Shown here piece after piece: positions 23,575 to 32,159 of a DNA stretch of 40,945 nucleotides (position 1 is its first letter; each line of letters starts with the position of its first letter). This DNA is from DATGFK01 sp040007395 (GTDB lineage: Bacteria; Chloroflexota; Anaerolineae; Aggregatilineales; UBA2796): assembly GCA_040007395.1 (NCBI GenBank), contig JBDTVG010000029.1, positions 1-40,945 on the forward strand. Direction: 5' to 3'. Under the pieces are notes generated by a model. That model was not told the DNA's origin. It was given only the letters and a program-made list of their open reading frames with translations, and ran no database searches. The position numbers and the translations under genes are program-made.

Positions 23575-24783
23575 ATGCAAAACTTAGATTCCGAAATCTT
23601 TGAGCAATACGTGCGTGACTGTTTAACCCATTTATATGATTATCAATTCTTGCAGGATCATCCCCTTGTGCATCTGTTGGCTCCAGATGCACAAGGCTCC
23701 GCTACCCGTGTCCAGATGTTCCGACAAGTAATTGCTGACGGAATTGAGCGTTTACAACCGAGTGCTGAAACGAGTCAGCAATCAAAGACTGTGCGTATCT
23801 ACACTATTCTTGTCCTTCGCTACCTTAACCAACAGCCCGTTCAATATGTCCTTTACAAGTTGAATGTGGGTGAGCGCCAGTTTTATCGTGATCATACGAA
23901 GGCGGTTCAAACGCTGAGTCGTGTTCTGGCGGAACATGCCCAAGCCTTAGCACAAGTAAACACCATCTCTATCCAATCTGAGATTCAGCGTGTACATGGA
24001 CAGAATGAGCCTCAACAAATTAATATCAAAGATTTTGTAGAAAAAACTCTCACCGTTATTCAAGAACTTGTTGATCGTTATTGTGTTCGCATAACGGTAG
24101 AGGTCGCGGATTGTGAGATGCCAATTGGGCATGATCAATTTGTGCTTCGTCAGGCAATCATCTGGATTTTCTCACACATAATCATTCAATCCTACGTGAC
24201 GAAACAGTTTCGATTGTTACTTGACATCAATGAGCAAGAATATCGTTTCATCTTTAAGGGTGACGAAACGCTTATCGCAACGCAAGAATTGCAGATTTTG
24301 CCGGAGCGACAGCACACTCTACAACCACTTGTGAATGCACTCGGTGGACGTATCCTTGAGCAAATGTCTCTGGGAGCACCCTACTACGCAATTTTGGAAG
24401 TCCCCCTGAAAAAGCGCTCGCTGTTGATCATTGATGATAATCCTGATGCTATCACACTATTTAATCGCTACATCCTCGGTCAGCCTTTTCAGATTGTCAC
24501 GACATCGGATGGCATAGAAGCTATCCAGATTGCTCAGGAAGTTCAACCGGAAGTAGTCATCCTCGATATTATGCTGCCTCGGCAAGATGGTTGGGAAATT
24601 CTCCATAATCTAAAAAATCATCCTGCGACGATGCATATCCCTGTGTTGATTTGCTCAGTCTTGAATACGCCTGATCTCGCCGTTTTACTGGGTGCGGATG
24701 GTTTCTTGAGAAAGCCGCCGGGTGAACAAGATTTTCTAAATGCGCTGGCTTATTTCGAGAGAACAAGTCAGGTGCCACACTAG
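23575..24783 (+). CDS. HTH - degenerate HATPase - receiver domain protein
   Basis: 402 aa from ATG 23575. An in-frame extension to 23485 is unlikely because a TATATA-rich promoter-like stretch lies inside it. Residues about 70-115 carry a sigma-region-4-like HTH ('YVLYKLNVGERQFYRDHTKA'). Residues about 150-278 look like a histidine-kinase ATPase domain that has decayed: at the N-box 'LRQAIIWIFSHIIIQ' the conserved Asn is replaced, G-boxes are missing, yet the terminal 'LVNALGGRILEQ' and 'YYAILEVPL' remain. No phospho-accepting His is present. Residues 281-395 are an intact receiver domain (IDDN, Asp331 in VVILDIMLP, Lys370 in FLRKPPG). It is probably a response regulator whose pseudo-ATPase serves docking or regulation. 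It converges on SBP1. Confidence 0.75.
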   Translation: MQNLDSEIFEQYVRDCLTHLYDYQFLQDHPLVHLLAPDAQGSATRVQMFRQVIADGIERLQPSAETSQQSKTVRIYTILVLRYLNQQPVQYVLYKLNVGERQFYRDHTKAVQTLSRVLAEHAQALAQVNTISIQSEIQRVHGQNEPQQINIKDFVEKTLTVIQELVDRYCVRITVEVADCEMPIGHDQFVLRQAIIWIFSHIIIQSYVTKQFRLLLDINEQEYRFIFKGDETLIATQELQILPERQHTLQPLVNALGGRILEQMSLGAPYYAILEVPLKKRSLLIIDDNPDAITLFNRYILGQPFQIVTTSDGIEAIQIAQEVQPEVVILDIMLPRQDGWEILHNLKNHPATMHIPVLICSVLNTPDLAVLLGADGFLRKPPGEQDFLNALAYFERTSQVPH

Positions 24784-24820
24784 CCATTGCTGTTTTGAGC
24801 CATATAGCTTTTGTCGGTTA

Positions 24821-25897
24821 TCACTGAGATTTAATGCCGATAGAGTCGAGTGAACTCAGATACTGCGATAAGGTTTCAGGCGTTACTATATCGACATCTG
24901 TATCCAGTATGTCTCGCTTATTTCCCGATAAATATGGGGAAAGTAAATCCATCGTTTGTTGAGCGCCGAGAACAGACATTCCCTCCAGAATATAGGTGCC
25001 GAGATAGCCCCAGTAATAGGGACGCTGCACAATGGCTATCGAGATTACCCCGCTTCTGACCAAAGGAATCGTATCCGGCGACATATCAAAAGCAACGACC
25101 TTGATTTTCCCAACTTTGTGAGCAATTCTCAGCGCTTGTCCTGCGGCAGGCCCATCAAATGCGTAGATTCCAATGAACGCTGCCAGATCTGGGTATTTAT
25201 CGATGGCACTTTCAGCGTTGCTCAATGCTCTGACCTGATCGATGTCGTCGGTCATAATCTCTTGCAGCGTGACATTTGTACCTTGTATGGCATCCTTGAT
25301 GCCTTTTATGCGCTCGATAGCATTTTCGGCGGTGAGGAGACCGACCAAACCAACGACTCGTCCCCCAGATGGGCCTAACAGCCTTACCAGTTCTTTGCCT
25401 GCTGTGTAGCCCGCTTTGTAGTTATTCGTCCCGATATATAACCGCCGACCTGAGTCGGGTGCGTCAGAGTCCGTCGTAATAATGTTGATATTCTTATCCA
25501 ACCCCTGTCTGATAATCGGGTCCATCGAGGTGGGATCTATCACAGAAATGGCAATCCCTTTATAGCCGTCATCGATTAAAAATTTTACAAGTTTCGACTG
25601 CCCTTGTGCATCGCCGGGTTTTATCGGCGCATTAAAGATAACCGGTGCACCAATTTCGTTGGCGGCACGCACGGCTCCAATTTGGGTTGCTGTCCAAAAC
25701 GGGGTGACACTGTTCGCAATGATGCCAAGTGGGGTATTTTCTGGAGAACCCTTGTCTTTGACTGCCTCTGCAAGCACATCAGCAATCTCAAGAAGCTTTT
25801 GAGGCACAAATGGATTATCGTCTTGGGCGTTCAGCAGTAAGGGGCGCGTAGCGATAAAAGTTGCTAAGGCGATCAATAATATTCGATAAGATCTCAT
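24821..25897 (-). CDS. Sugar-type periplasmic solute-binding protein (SBP1)
   Basis: 358 aa from an ATG at 25897, chosen because a signal peptide begins there (MRSYRILLIALATFIATR, cleavage near LNAQ). The Shine-Dalgarno is weak. It is a type I periplasmic-binding fold (Peripla_BP_4, RbsB-like): 'VTPFWTATQIGAVRAANEIG', 'GYKGIAISVIDPTSMDPII', 'TTDSDAPDSGRRLYIGTNNY' and 'FIGIYAFDGPAAGQALR'. It is a clear paralogue of SBP2 (28127-29245) and ends with the same IGIKSQ. No lipobox Cys is present. It has no transporter partners of its own: it is divergent from a hybrid kinase gene and convergent with an HTH-receiver gene, so a role in ligand sensing is more likely than uptake. Confidence 0.88.
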   Translation of the reverse strand: MRSYRILLIALATFIATRPLLLNAQDDNPFVPQKLLEIADVLAEAVKDKGSPENTPLGIIANSVTPFWTATQIGAVRAANEIGAPVIFNAPIKPGDAQGQSKLVKFLIDDGYKGIAISVIDPTSMDPIIRQGLDKNINIITTDSDAPDSGRRLYIGTNNYKAGYTAGKELVRLLGPSGGRVVGLVGLLTAENAIERIKGIKDAIQGTNVTLQEIMTDDIDQVRALSNAESAIDKYPDLAAFIGIYAFDGPAAGQALRIAHKVGKIKVVAFDMSPDTIPLVRSGVISIAIVQRPYYWGYLGTYILEGMSVLGAQQTMDLLSPYLSGNKRDILDTDVDIVTPETLSQYLSSLDSIGIKSQ

Positions 25898-26037
25898 GAG
25901 GATTATGTCGCCCCCTAAACTATTAAATATGAACATCTGATCAAAAATGGGCCTGAACTTTTGCATTCATCACAAATAACGTTTTTAGGATTGTAGCCAA
26001 CTATAGTGAGGTAGGAAAGACAGCGAAAGGTCTAACC

Positions 26038-27828
26038 ATGTTCGTTTATCTTATGATCCCACTCGTAGTGCTTACACTTTTGCTGCCGGACTCGTGGTTG
26101 GCTGCGACCATGCTGCTTCTCCTAGCGAGCCTGATCAGTATACTCTTTGCTGATATACCAGTTGCGAACGGAATATTGCTAGCCATCACCATTGGCATCG
26201 TCGCAATGATTGCGTCTATAAATCACCGCAAATTCCGAGACAGTAATGCTCTACTGCACCGCAACCACATCCTGTTATATCAACTTGCCAACGCTTATAC
26301 ACAACTGCATACCACCCAGCAAAAGTTAGATAGCACCGCACCCAACCAGCTTTCGCCAACGACAGAATCCAGTCACACACCGTCCAGAGAAGGCGCTAAA
26401 CTCTATCACGACCTCCGTACCCCCATTACCATGATTATGGGATTCTGCGAAGCGCTATTGAACCCTACGCGCACATTGCGGGAGCCGCTATCTGTCTCGG
26501 ATCAAGACGACGTAAAGGCTATCTATCGCAATGCCCGATTCCTACAAGATTTAATGGATAGTAGTTTTGAATCCTCTGTGGCACAACCCAAACCCGTGAC
26601 TACGTTTTTGGAAAAGATTGACCCCATAGTCATTCTCAAAGAGGCTGCAAGCATGACGATGGTTCTCATGGAGCAACAGAATCTAAGCTTGCGGCTGAAC
26701 ATCCCAGAAAAACTCCCTTTAGTATCGGTAGAGCATACACAAGTACGGCAAATTCTTCTGACCATGCTCACCAATGCAGCATCAATTGTGTCGGGCGGAA
26801 CGATAGATTTAGAGGCTACGGTAAAGAGCGAACGACTGTATTTCACAGTGACATCGACAGGCAGCGCGTTACAAAGCAATCTCGATGAACTGCCCTTTCA
26901 GAAGCAACTTACGGCGCGATGGAACTTGAGCAAACAGCTTGCTGAGATGCACAATGGGCACTTATCGACTGAAACAATGATTGGAAAGCACAGTGTCTTT
27001 GTTCTGGATCTCCCAATCACTGATTATGTTCCAGAAGCGCCTAAAGCGATTGATCTGTTTGGGGATACGCCTACACAAAACATTGCCAAAGCGATCATCC
27101 TCGTTGAGGACGATCCCGCTATCCTTGCGATGTTTAGATCTCAGATAACCCACTACCAAGTATTAAGCGTACACAACGCCACCGAGTTGGGCGACATCAA
27201 GGACAATGTTCAGCCTGTGGCGCTAATCTTAAGCGGTGAGCAGAACTACGCAAAAATCGTCGAGATCACCTATATGATGGGCAATTCAATCCCCATTATT
27301 ACTTGTACAATACCGAATACACAGCCGAGCATTCAAGCTCATGGCAACTTAGAATATCTCGCTAAGCCGATAGACTATGATGTGCTATCGCGTGCGATCC
27401 AGCATTCTACATTGCCCATCCAGAAGATTTTGATCATCGATGACAATCAAGACAATGTTCAGATGCTTTCCAGAATGCTTGAGTCGATGTCCGAGAAGTA
27501 CACGATTTGGAAAGCCTACAGCGGACATGAGGGTCTTGCCCTGCTAAGTGAGCAGCGTATGGATGTCATTATCCTTGATATTGTATTACCAGATACCGAC
27601 GGCTTTGTTTTGGCGCACTCGATACACATGATGCCTAATTTTGCAGAAACCCCAATATTGTTAATGTCCGCTTATCCAAATCCACAGGCAGAGCGCCGTC
27701 CCATTATGGAAAAAATCGTTGTTTATCAACCTATCAAAGGGCAAGCCCCTGAGTTTGTCCGCACCCTTGAAGCGCTGATCCATGCGCTCGATTCTGCTTC
27801 CGATAGAGTAGCAGGCGAGTTTCGGTAG
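26038..27828 (+). CDS. Hybrid histidine kinase with two receiver domains
   Basis: 596 aa. Residues 1-60 form two or three membrane helices with almost no extracytoplasmic part. A short linker follows, then HisKA with 'KLYHDLRTPITMIMGFCEAL' (His124), a HATPase with N-box 'RQILLTMLTNAASIVSGG' but poor G-boxes, receiver 1 (352-456), and receiver 2 (463-583). Receiver 1 keeps VEDDP and Lys443 (AKP), but the phospho-Asp position is Ser399. Receiver 2 keeps IIDDN and Asp514 (VIILDIVLP), but the conserved Lys before Pro is Gln564. It likely autophosphorylates and signals to other proteins. It starts 140 bases from the divergent SBP1 gene, which suggests that SBP1 or a partner feeds it. AAAGG precedes the ATG. 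Confidence 0.85.
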   Translation: MFVYLMIPLVVLTLLLPDSWLAATMLLLLASLISILFADIPVANGILLAITIGIVAMIASINHRKFRDSNALLHRNHILLYQLANAYTQLHTTQQKLDSTAPNQLSPTTESSHTPSREGAKLYHDLRTPITMIMGFCEALLNPTRTLREPLSVSDQDDVKAIYRNARFLQDLMDSSFESSVAQPKPVTTFLEKIDPIVILKEAASMTMVLMEQQNLSLRLNIPEKLPLVSVEHTQVRQILLTMLTNAASIVSGGTIDLEATVKSERLYFTVTSTGSALQSNLDELPFQKQLTARWNLSKQLAEMHNGHLSTETMIGKHSVFVLDLPITDYVPEAPKAIDLFGDTPTQNIAKAIILVEDDPAILAMFRSQITHYQVLSVHNATELGDIKDNVQPVALILSGEQNYAKIVEITYMMGNSIPIITCTIPNTQPSIQAHGNLEYLAKPIDYDVLSRAIQHSTLPIQKILIIDDNQDNVQMLSRMLESMSEKYTIWKAYSGHEGLALLSEQRMDVIILDIVLPDTDGFVLAHSIHMMPNFAETPILLMSAYPNPQAERRPIMEKIVVYQPIKGQAPEFVRTLEALIHALDSASDRVAGEFR

Positions 27829-27948
27829 TAGATTTAGCTCTAATCTTTCTGTTATTTCTGTTATTTCTTAATCATCGCATATTGTAATACGACAGCATAC
27901 TAACTTTAGGTACGCTGGTAAAGAGTCAGTGTAACGACCGATAGGTTC

Positions 27949-27981
27949 TTCTACAATGACATCAGTTCTACAAGTGTAGAA
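27949..27981. promoter_or_regulatory. Putative operator with three TTCTACA half-sites before SBP2
   Basis: TTCTACA at 27949-27955 and again at 27966-27972, with TGTAGAA at 27975-27981, forming a TTCTACA-AG-TGTAGAA near-palindrome plus one extra half-site 17 bases upstream. The half-sites are flanked by ATGACA twice. It lies about 150 bases before the SBP2 start. This is a probable binding site for an unknown regulator. Confidence 0.45.
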
Positions 27982-28126
27982 TGACAGTTCTGGTCATAGT
28001 TACTTTAGCGAGGGTTACAGTTGACCCGTGCGTTAGTCAAAGGAGGTGGGCAAAGCCAATAGTGAGATTTCTATCGGGATACAAATACCCAAGAACGAAT
28101 TTATAAATTTGAGAAAGGCAAAACCC

Positions 28127-29245
28127 ATGAAATCACGTCATTTAGTCACTATTCTTATTGTCCTGTTGGTTGTTATCTTTGATGCACAGGGGCCAGCGGT
28201 TGGGCTGTTACAGGCTCAGTCGGCAACTCCTGCTGCGACTATGGCAGCCGGCGGTAATCCATTTAACCCGACCAAGCTCCGGGCTTTAGCTGACGAACTC
28301 ACCACCGCAACCGCAGGTCAGGACCCCTCAAAATATAAGTTTGCGTTGGTAGTCAATGTCATCTCGGCATTCTGGACTGCCGCCGCTATCGGTGAACAAC
28401 GTGCCGCTAGCGAAATTGGTGTGCCGACTGTCTTTGAAGCGCCGCCTAAGGCTGGCGACATTGCTTCTCAGCAGTCACTGCTGGAAACGCTGGTTACTGA
28501 CGGCTATTCAGGCGTTGCCTTTTCTGCCATTGATCCGTCCTCAGTTGTACCGATTGTTAAGAAGGGTATCAGTGCTGGTACCAACTTTATCCTCATGGAC
28601 TCCGATAGCCCTGATAGTGGACGCTCCATCTTCGTTGGGTTGAATAACTTCCAAGGTGGTCTGCTGGCTGGTAAGGCTATGGTCGATGCGCTCGGCGCTA
28701 ACTGCGGCAAGGTGGTTGGCTTCGTTGGTTTCATCACTGCACAAAACGCAGTTGACCGTATCGCAGGCATCAAAGAGGCTTTCAAGGATAGCAAGTGCAC
28801 CCTAGAGACCGTTCTAGTGGACAACGGCGACCCAAGCAAAGCGCTGAGCAATTCCGAAGCCGCCCTCACGACCTATCCTGATCTGGCGGGGATGATCGGT
28901 ATTTACTCCTACAATGGGCCTGCCGCCATCCAAGCACTCAAGACCGCTAACAATACTAAAGTCAAGCTGGTCGCCTTTGACCTTGAGAAAGAAACAATGC
29001 AAGGTTTGAAGGAAGGGGTTGTTTCAGCAGCCATTGGTCAGCGGGTGTATTATTACGGTTATCTGCCTGTCTATATTCTGTACGCGATGTCGAGCATCGG
29101 TAAGGATAAGACCATGGCAATTCTTGCGCCCTACCTCTCTGGCGACAAGAAGGATAATCTCGATACTGGCGCAGACGTGGTCACGCCGGACACACTCGCA
29201 TCTTACCAAGACTACCTGAATTCGATTGGTATCAAGTCCCAGTAA
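28127..29245 (+). CDS. Sugar-type periplasmic solute-binding protein (SBP2)
   Basis: 372 aa from ATG 28127, with GAGAAAGG 8 bases before it. A longer frame from GTG 28046 lacks sense as a signal peptide. It has an N-terminal signal (MKSRHLVTILIVLLVVIF) with no lipobox Cys, followed by Ala/Thr-rich linker and a type I binding fold: 'ISAFWTAAAIGEQRAASEIG', 'GYSGVAFSAIDPSSVVPIV', 'LMDSDSPDSGRSIFVGLNNF' and 'MIGIYSYNGPAAIQALK'. It is an RbsB/Peripla_BP_4 homologue and paralogue of SBP1. It heads an operon with an ATPase and a permease; a strong 14-bp hairpin lies right after the stop. The binding-site Asp-Ser-Asp-x-Pro-Asp-Ser-Gly-Arg segment is shared with SBP1, suggesting related ligands. Confidence 0.92.
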   Translation: MKSRHLVTILIVLLVVIFDAQGPAVGLLQAQSATPAATMAAGGNPFNPTKLRALADELTTATAGQDPSKYKFALVVNVISAFWTAAAIGEQRAASEIGVPTVFEAPPKAGDIASQQSLLETLVTDGYSGVAFSAIDPSSVVPIVKKGISAGTNFILMDSDSPDSGRSIFVGLNNFQGGLLAGKAMVDALGANCGKVVGFVGFITAQNAVDRIAGIKEAFKDSKCTLETVLVDNGDPSKALSNSEAALTTYPDLAGMIGIYSYNGPAAIQALKTANNTKVKLVAFDLEKETMQGLKEGVVSAAIGQRVYYYGYLPVYILYAMSSIGKDKTMAILAPYLSGDKKDNLDTGADVVTPDTLASYQDYLNSIGIKSQ

Positions 29246-29256
29246 GTTTAGACAAA

Positions 29257-29293
29257 GGGGAGAGGTTCGCTCAAATGTGGCGAACCTCTCCCC
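29257..29293 (+). promoter_or_regulatory. Strong intercistronic hairpin after SBP2
   Basis: GGGGAGAGGTTCGC (29257-29270) pairs perfectly with GCGAACCTCTCCCC (29280-29293), a 14-bp stem with a 9-base loop and no T run. It probably protects the abundant binding-protein message from 3' decay and lowers ATPase/permease expression, as in other binding-protein operons. Confidence 0.75.
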
Positions 29294-29323
29294 CATTACT
29301 TATCATTATCATGTTTATTTCTC

Positions 29324-30916
29324 ATGACGAATTTAGCGATTAATGGTTCGCACTTTATGCAAAACGATTTACTACTGCAAGCCACCGGTATTTCTAAGCG
29401 TTTTCCGGGGGTACTGGCACTCAATAATATCGACTTCGAGGTATATCCGGGTGAAATTATCGGCCTCGTTGGCGAAAACGGAGCAGGGAAGTCAACCCTA
29501 ATGAAAATATTGTCTGGAGTCTATTTGTTTGACTCCGGCACGATCAAATTCAAAGGGCGGGATTTTCGACCTCATTCCCCTGCTGAAGCCCAAGAACATG
29601 GTATTAGCACGATTTACCAAGAACTAGCCCTTATTCCCCATCTAACGGTTGCCGAAAATATTTTTCTTAATCGAGAACCGCGTGTCCCACACTCACCCGG
29701 CTTGATCGATTTTGGAAAAATGAACGCTGGGGCGCGGGAACTTCTGGGACAATTGGGAGCACAAGTGCCAGTTCGGCAGCGATTACAAACGCTGCCAATC
29801 GCCGCGCAACAGATGATTGAAATTGCTAAGGCCATCTCACGGTCTGCCCAACTGATCATCATGGATGAGCCGACTTCTTCCCTTGCCTCCCATGACATTG
29901 ACCTCCTCTTTGCGCTGATCAAACGTCTCAAGGATCGTGGTATTTCTGTTATTTTCATTGGTCATCGTATGGAAGAAGTTTTAGGTATCGCCGATCGCAT
30001 TATTGTCATGCGCGATGGTGAACGAGTAGGTACGCTGCCAATTGGCGAAGCAACTGAAGAACAAGTTATTCGCTTGATGGTAGGTCGGAAAGTGGAACTA
30101 TATCCCAAGCAACCTGCGACCATCGGCACACCCGTGCTTGAGGTGCGCGATCTGAGCAACGGCAAGCGTATCCAAGACATAAACTTTTCGGTTCGTCATG
30201 GTGAAATTGTGGGAATAGCTGGATTGATCGGGGCGGGTCGTACTGAAGTGGCGCGTATGATATTTGGTGTTGATACCAAAAAAACAGGCCAGATTTTGAT
30301 CGATGGGGTAGAGCAAAAATTCAGCAATCCAAGTGACGCTGTTCGGGCGGGGATTGGGTTAGTACCAGAAGACCGCAAATTGCAGGGTCTAGTCTTGGGC
30401 ATGGATGTTAAGGAAAACATCACCCTCTCGATTCTGAACCGAATCAGCGGCTTGCTAGGCTGGGTTCGCAATAACAAACAGCGTGAGACGGCCCGCTATT
30501 ATTGGAAGTTATTGGATATTCAGACCCCTTCCCTGAGCCAGATTGTCCGCAACTTGAGCGGTGGTAATCAGCAAAAGGTCGTCATTGCCAAGTGGCTTAG
30601 TACGAATCCCAAGTTGCTCATATTGGATGAGCCAACACGCGGTATAGATATTGGCGCTAAGGCAGAAGTACACGCCTTCATGAGCCAATTAGCGAGCCAA
30701 GGCGTAGGTATTCTGATGATTTCCTCCGAATTACCCGAAATCTTCGGCATGAGCGATCGGGTGCTTGTGATGTGTAATGGTAGAATAACCGGGGAATTTA
30801 CCCACGACCAGCTTCAAGAACCGAATGCACAGGAAGAAGTTATTGCTGCCGCAACAAATTATTCGATGGGGGTTTCCGAAATCACCAACTCTCTGCCGCA
30901 AGCTAACCCTACCTAA
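29324..30916 (+). CDS. Sugar ABC transporter ATPase, RbsA/MglA type (two NBDs)
   Basis: 530 aa with two fused nucleotide-binding domains, as in RbsA, MglA and XylG. NBD1: Walker A GENGAGKST near residues 53-61, signature region TLPIAAQQMIEIAKA, Walker B LIIMDEPTSSL. NBD2: the degenerate Walker A GLIGAGRTEV that is normal for this family, signature 'LSGGNQQKVVIAKWL', Walker B 'LLILDEPTRGIDIGAKAEVH'. It powers import of the SBP2 ligand with the following permease gene, 14 bases downstream. The start could be ATG 29324 or ATG 29357; neither has a good Shine-Dalgarno, perhaps reflecting reduced expression behind the SBP2 hairpin. Confidence 0.95.
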   Translation: MTNLAINGSHFMQNDLLLQATGISKRFPGVLALNNIDFEVYPGEIIGLVGENGAGKSTLMKILSGVYLFDSGTIKFKGRDFRPHSPAEAQEHGISTIYQELALIPHLTVAENIFLNREPRVPHSPGLIDFGKMNAGARELLGQLGAQVPVRQRLQTLPIAAQQMIEIAKAISRSAQLIIMDEPTSSLASHDIDLLFALIKRLKDRGISVIFIGHRMEEVLGIADRIIVMRDGERVGTLPIGEATEEQVIRLMVGRKVELYPKQPATIGTPVLEVRDLSNGKRIQDINFSVRHGEIVGIAGLIGAGRTEVARMIFGVDTKKTGQILIDGVEQKFSNPSDAVRAGIGLVPEDRKLQGLVLGMDVKENITLSILNRISGLLGWVRNNKQRETARYYWKLLDIQTPSLSQIVRNLSGGNQQKVVIAKWLSTNPKLLILDEPTRGIDIGAKAEVHAFMSQLASQGVGILMISSELPEIFGMSDRVLVMCNGRITGEFTHDQLQEPNAQEEVIAAATNYSMGVSEITNSLPQANPT

Positions 30917-30930
30917 AAAGGAACTACGTT

Positions 30931-31974
30931 ATGGCAACGACTACTCCTGTCTCAAATAACTATCCTGAAGAGCAAATTAAGAACACACCGGCGACACTGT
31001 TGCGAGGTCTTGTTAGCACGAACGAATTTTCCCTGCTCATGGTACTTGTCGTTGGTGCGATTCTGGTAACACTTCGCAATCCTCGCTTCTTGAGTCTAAG
31101 CAATATCCAAACTCTAGGGCGAGATATTGCTCTGATTGGCCTGCTGGGTGTCGGAGAATCCTTTGTCATCTTGCTAGGAGGAATCGACCTTTCTGTTGGT
31201 TCGGTGTACGGGCTGGCTGGGGTACTGGTTGCGTTTTTCAGTGTCATTCCCGATGAATCGCAGCAAGTGCATACCTTAGGGATTCCACTCCCACTGGCGA
31301 TAGTCGTTACGCTGATCATCTGTACAATGATTGGTGTGGTTCATGGTCTGTTTGTGAGCAAGTTCAAGATGCACGGCTTTCTCATCACGTTAGTTACGCT
31401 CGGACTAGCTCGCGGTGTTGCGGTTGCTATCACAATGGGCTATCCGATTGTCGGCGTTCCAGACGAACTGCTTCCGATTGCACAGGGATCGCTGTTTAAC
31501 GTCCCGATGCCCTTCGTTGTCTTGGTCATTGTGGCTGTTATCGCCATTGTGCTAACCCGATTTACCTATATTGGACGGCAAATCTACGCGGTGGGTGGCA
31601 ATACTGAGGCTGCACGACTCTCTGGTATCAACGTTGATCGAAGGATAATTCTGTGCTATGCAATTAGCTCTTTTTGCGCGGCTATCGTCGGGATTATTGG
31701 TGCTGCTCGGTTAACCAGTGGTCATCCTAGCGCGGGAGACGGCTCCGAACTAATCGCCATTGCTGCCTGTGTACTGGGTGGAATCAGCCTCTTTGGAGGG
31801 CAGGGAAGCATTCTCGGTGTCATCATTGGCGCGATGATGATGGGTATCTTACAAAACGCGATGATCCTCTTGGAAGTGTCAGCCTACTGGCAGCAAATTG
31901 TGCTTGGAATTGTATTGTTAATTGCCATAACATTTGATGTGTGGCGGCGTAGACGGCAACAATCAAGAACTTAA
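30931..31974 (+). CDS. Sugar ABC transporter permease, RbsC type
   Basis: 347 aa with about ten hydrophobic helices (BPD_transp_2 family). Hallmarks: 'GVGESFVILLGGIDLSVGSV' in the second/third helix, 'GLFVSKFKMHGFLITLVTLG' with 'LARGVA' near the middle, and the EAA-like loop 'YAVGGNTEAARLSGINVDR' near residue 220. It is the membrane half of the SBP2-dependent importer and is expected to work as a homodimer with the fused ATPase. AAAGGA at 30916-30921 precedes the ATG. After it come two hairpins and then a hybrid kinase gene, which may be transcribed separately. Confidence 0.94.
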   Translation: MATTTPVSNNYPEEQIKNTPATLLRGLVSTNEFSLLMVLVVGAILVTLRNPRFLSLSNIQTLGRDIALIGLLGVGESFVILLGGIDLSVGSVYGLAGVLVAFFSVIPDESQQVHTLGIPLPLAIVVTLIICTMIGVVHGLFVSKFKMHGFLITLVTLGLARGVAVAITMGYPIVGVPDELLPIAQGSLFNVPMPFVVLVIVAVIAIVLTRFTYIGRQIYAVGGNTEAARLSGINVDRRIILCYAISSFCAAIVGIIGAARLTSGHPSAGDGSELIAIAACVLGGISLFGGQGSILGVIIGAMMMGILQNAMILLEVSAYWQQIVLGIVLLIAITFDVWRRRRQQSRT

Positions 31975-32011
31975 CGGGTCGAAGCCCATCAATTTAGCGC
32001 ATCTATCTTGC

Positions 32012-32033
32012 CGCCAGCACATAGTTGCTGGCG
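32012..32033 (+). repeat. Hairpin after the permease gene
   Basis: CGCCAGCA (32012-32019) and TGCTGGCG (32026-32033) form a perfect 8-bp stem with a 6-base loop. No T run follows, so it may be a weak terminator or stabiliser at the end of the transporter operon. Confidence 0.55.
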
Positions 32034-32043
32034 AACTTGCTAG

Positions 32044-32060
32044 CCTATAGAGTCTATAGG
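32044..32060. promoter_or_regulatory. Short palindrome upstream of the hybrid kinase (possible operator)
   Basis: CCTATAG-AGT-CTATAGG, a perfect 7-base inverted repeat with a 3-base spacer, 100 bases before the kinase ATG. Size and symmetry fit a binding site for a dimeric regulator. No second copy was found in the window. Confidence 0.35.
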
Positions 32061-32159
32061 AGATTCCTTTTGGATCTCGCTGACTAACCCGTTCACACCC
32101 TTATTGATGGTTATGGTTAGTCAGACAGCGATTGAATTGGTGTCGGAGTATTTGGCGCT

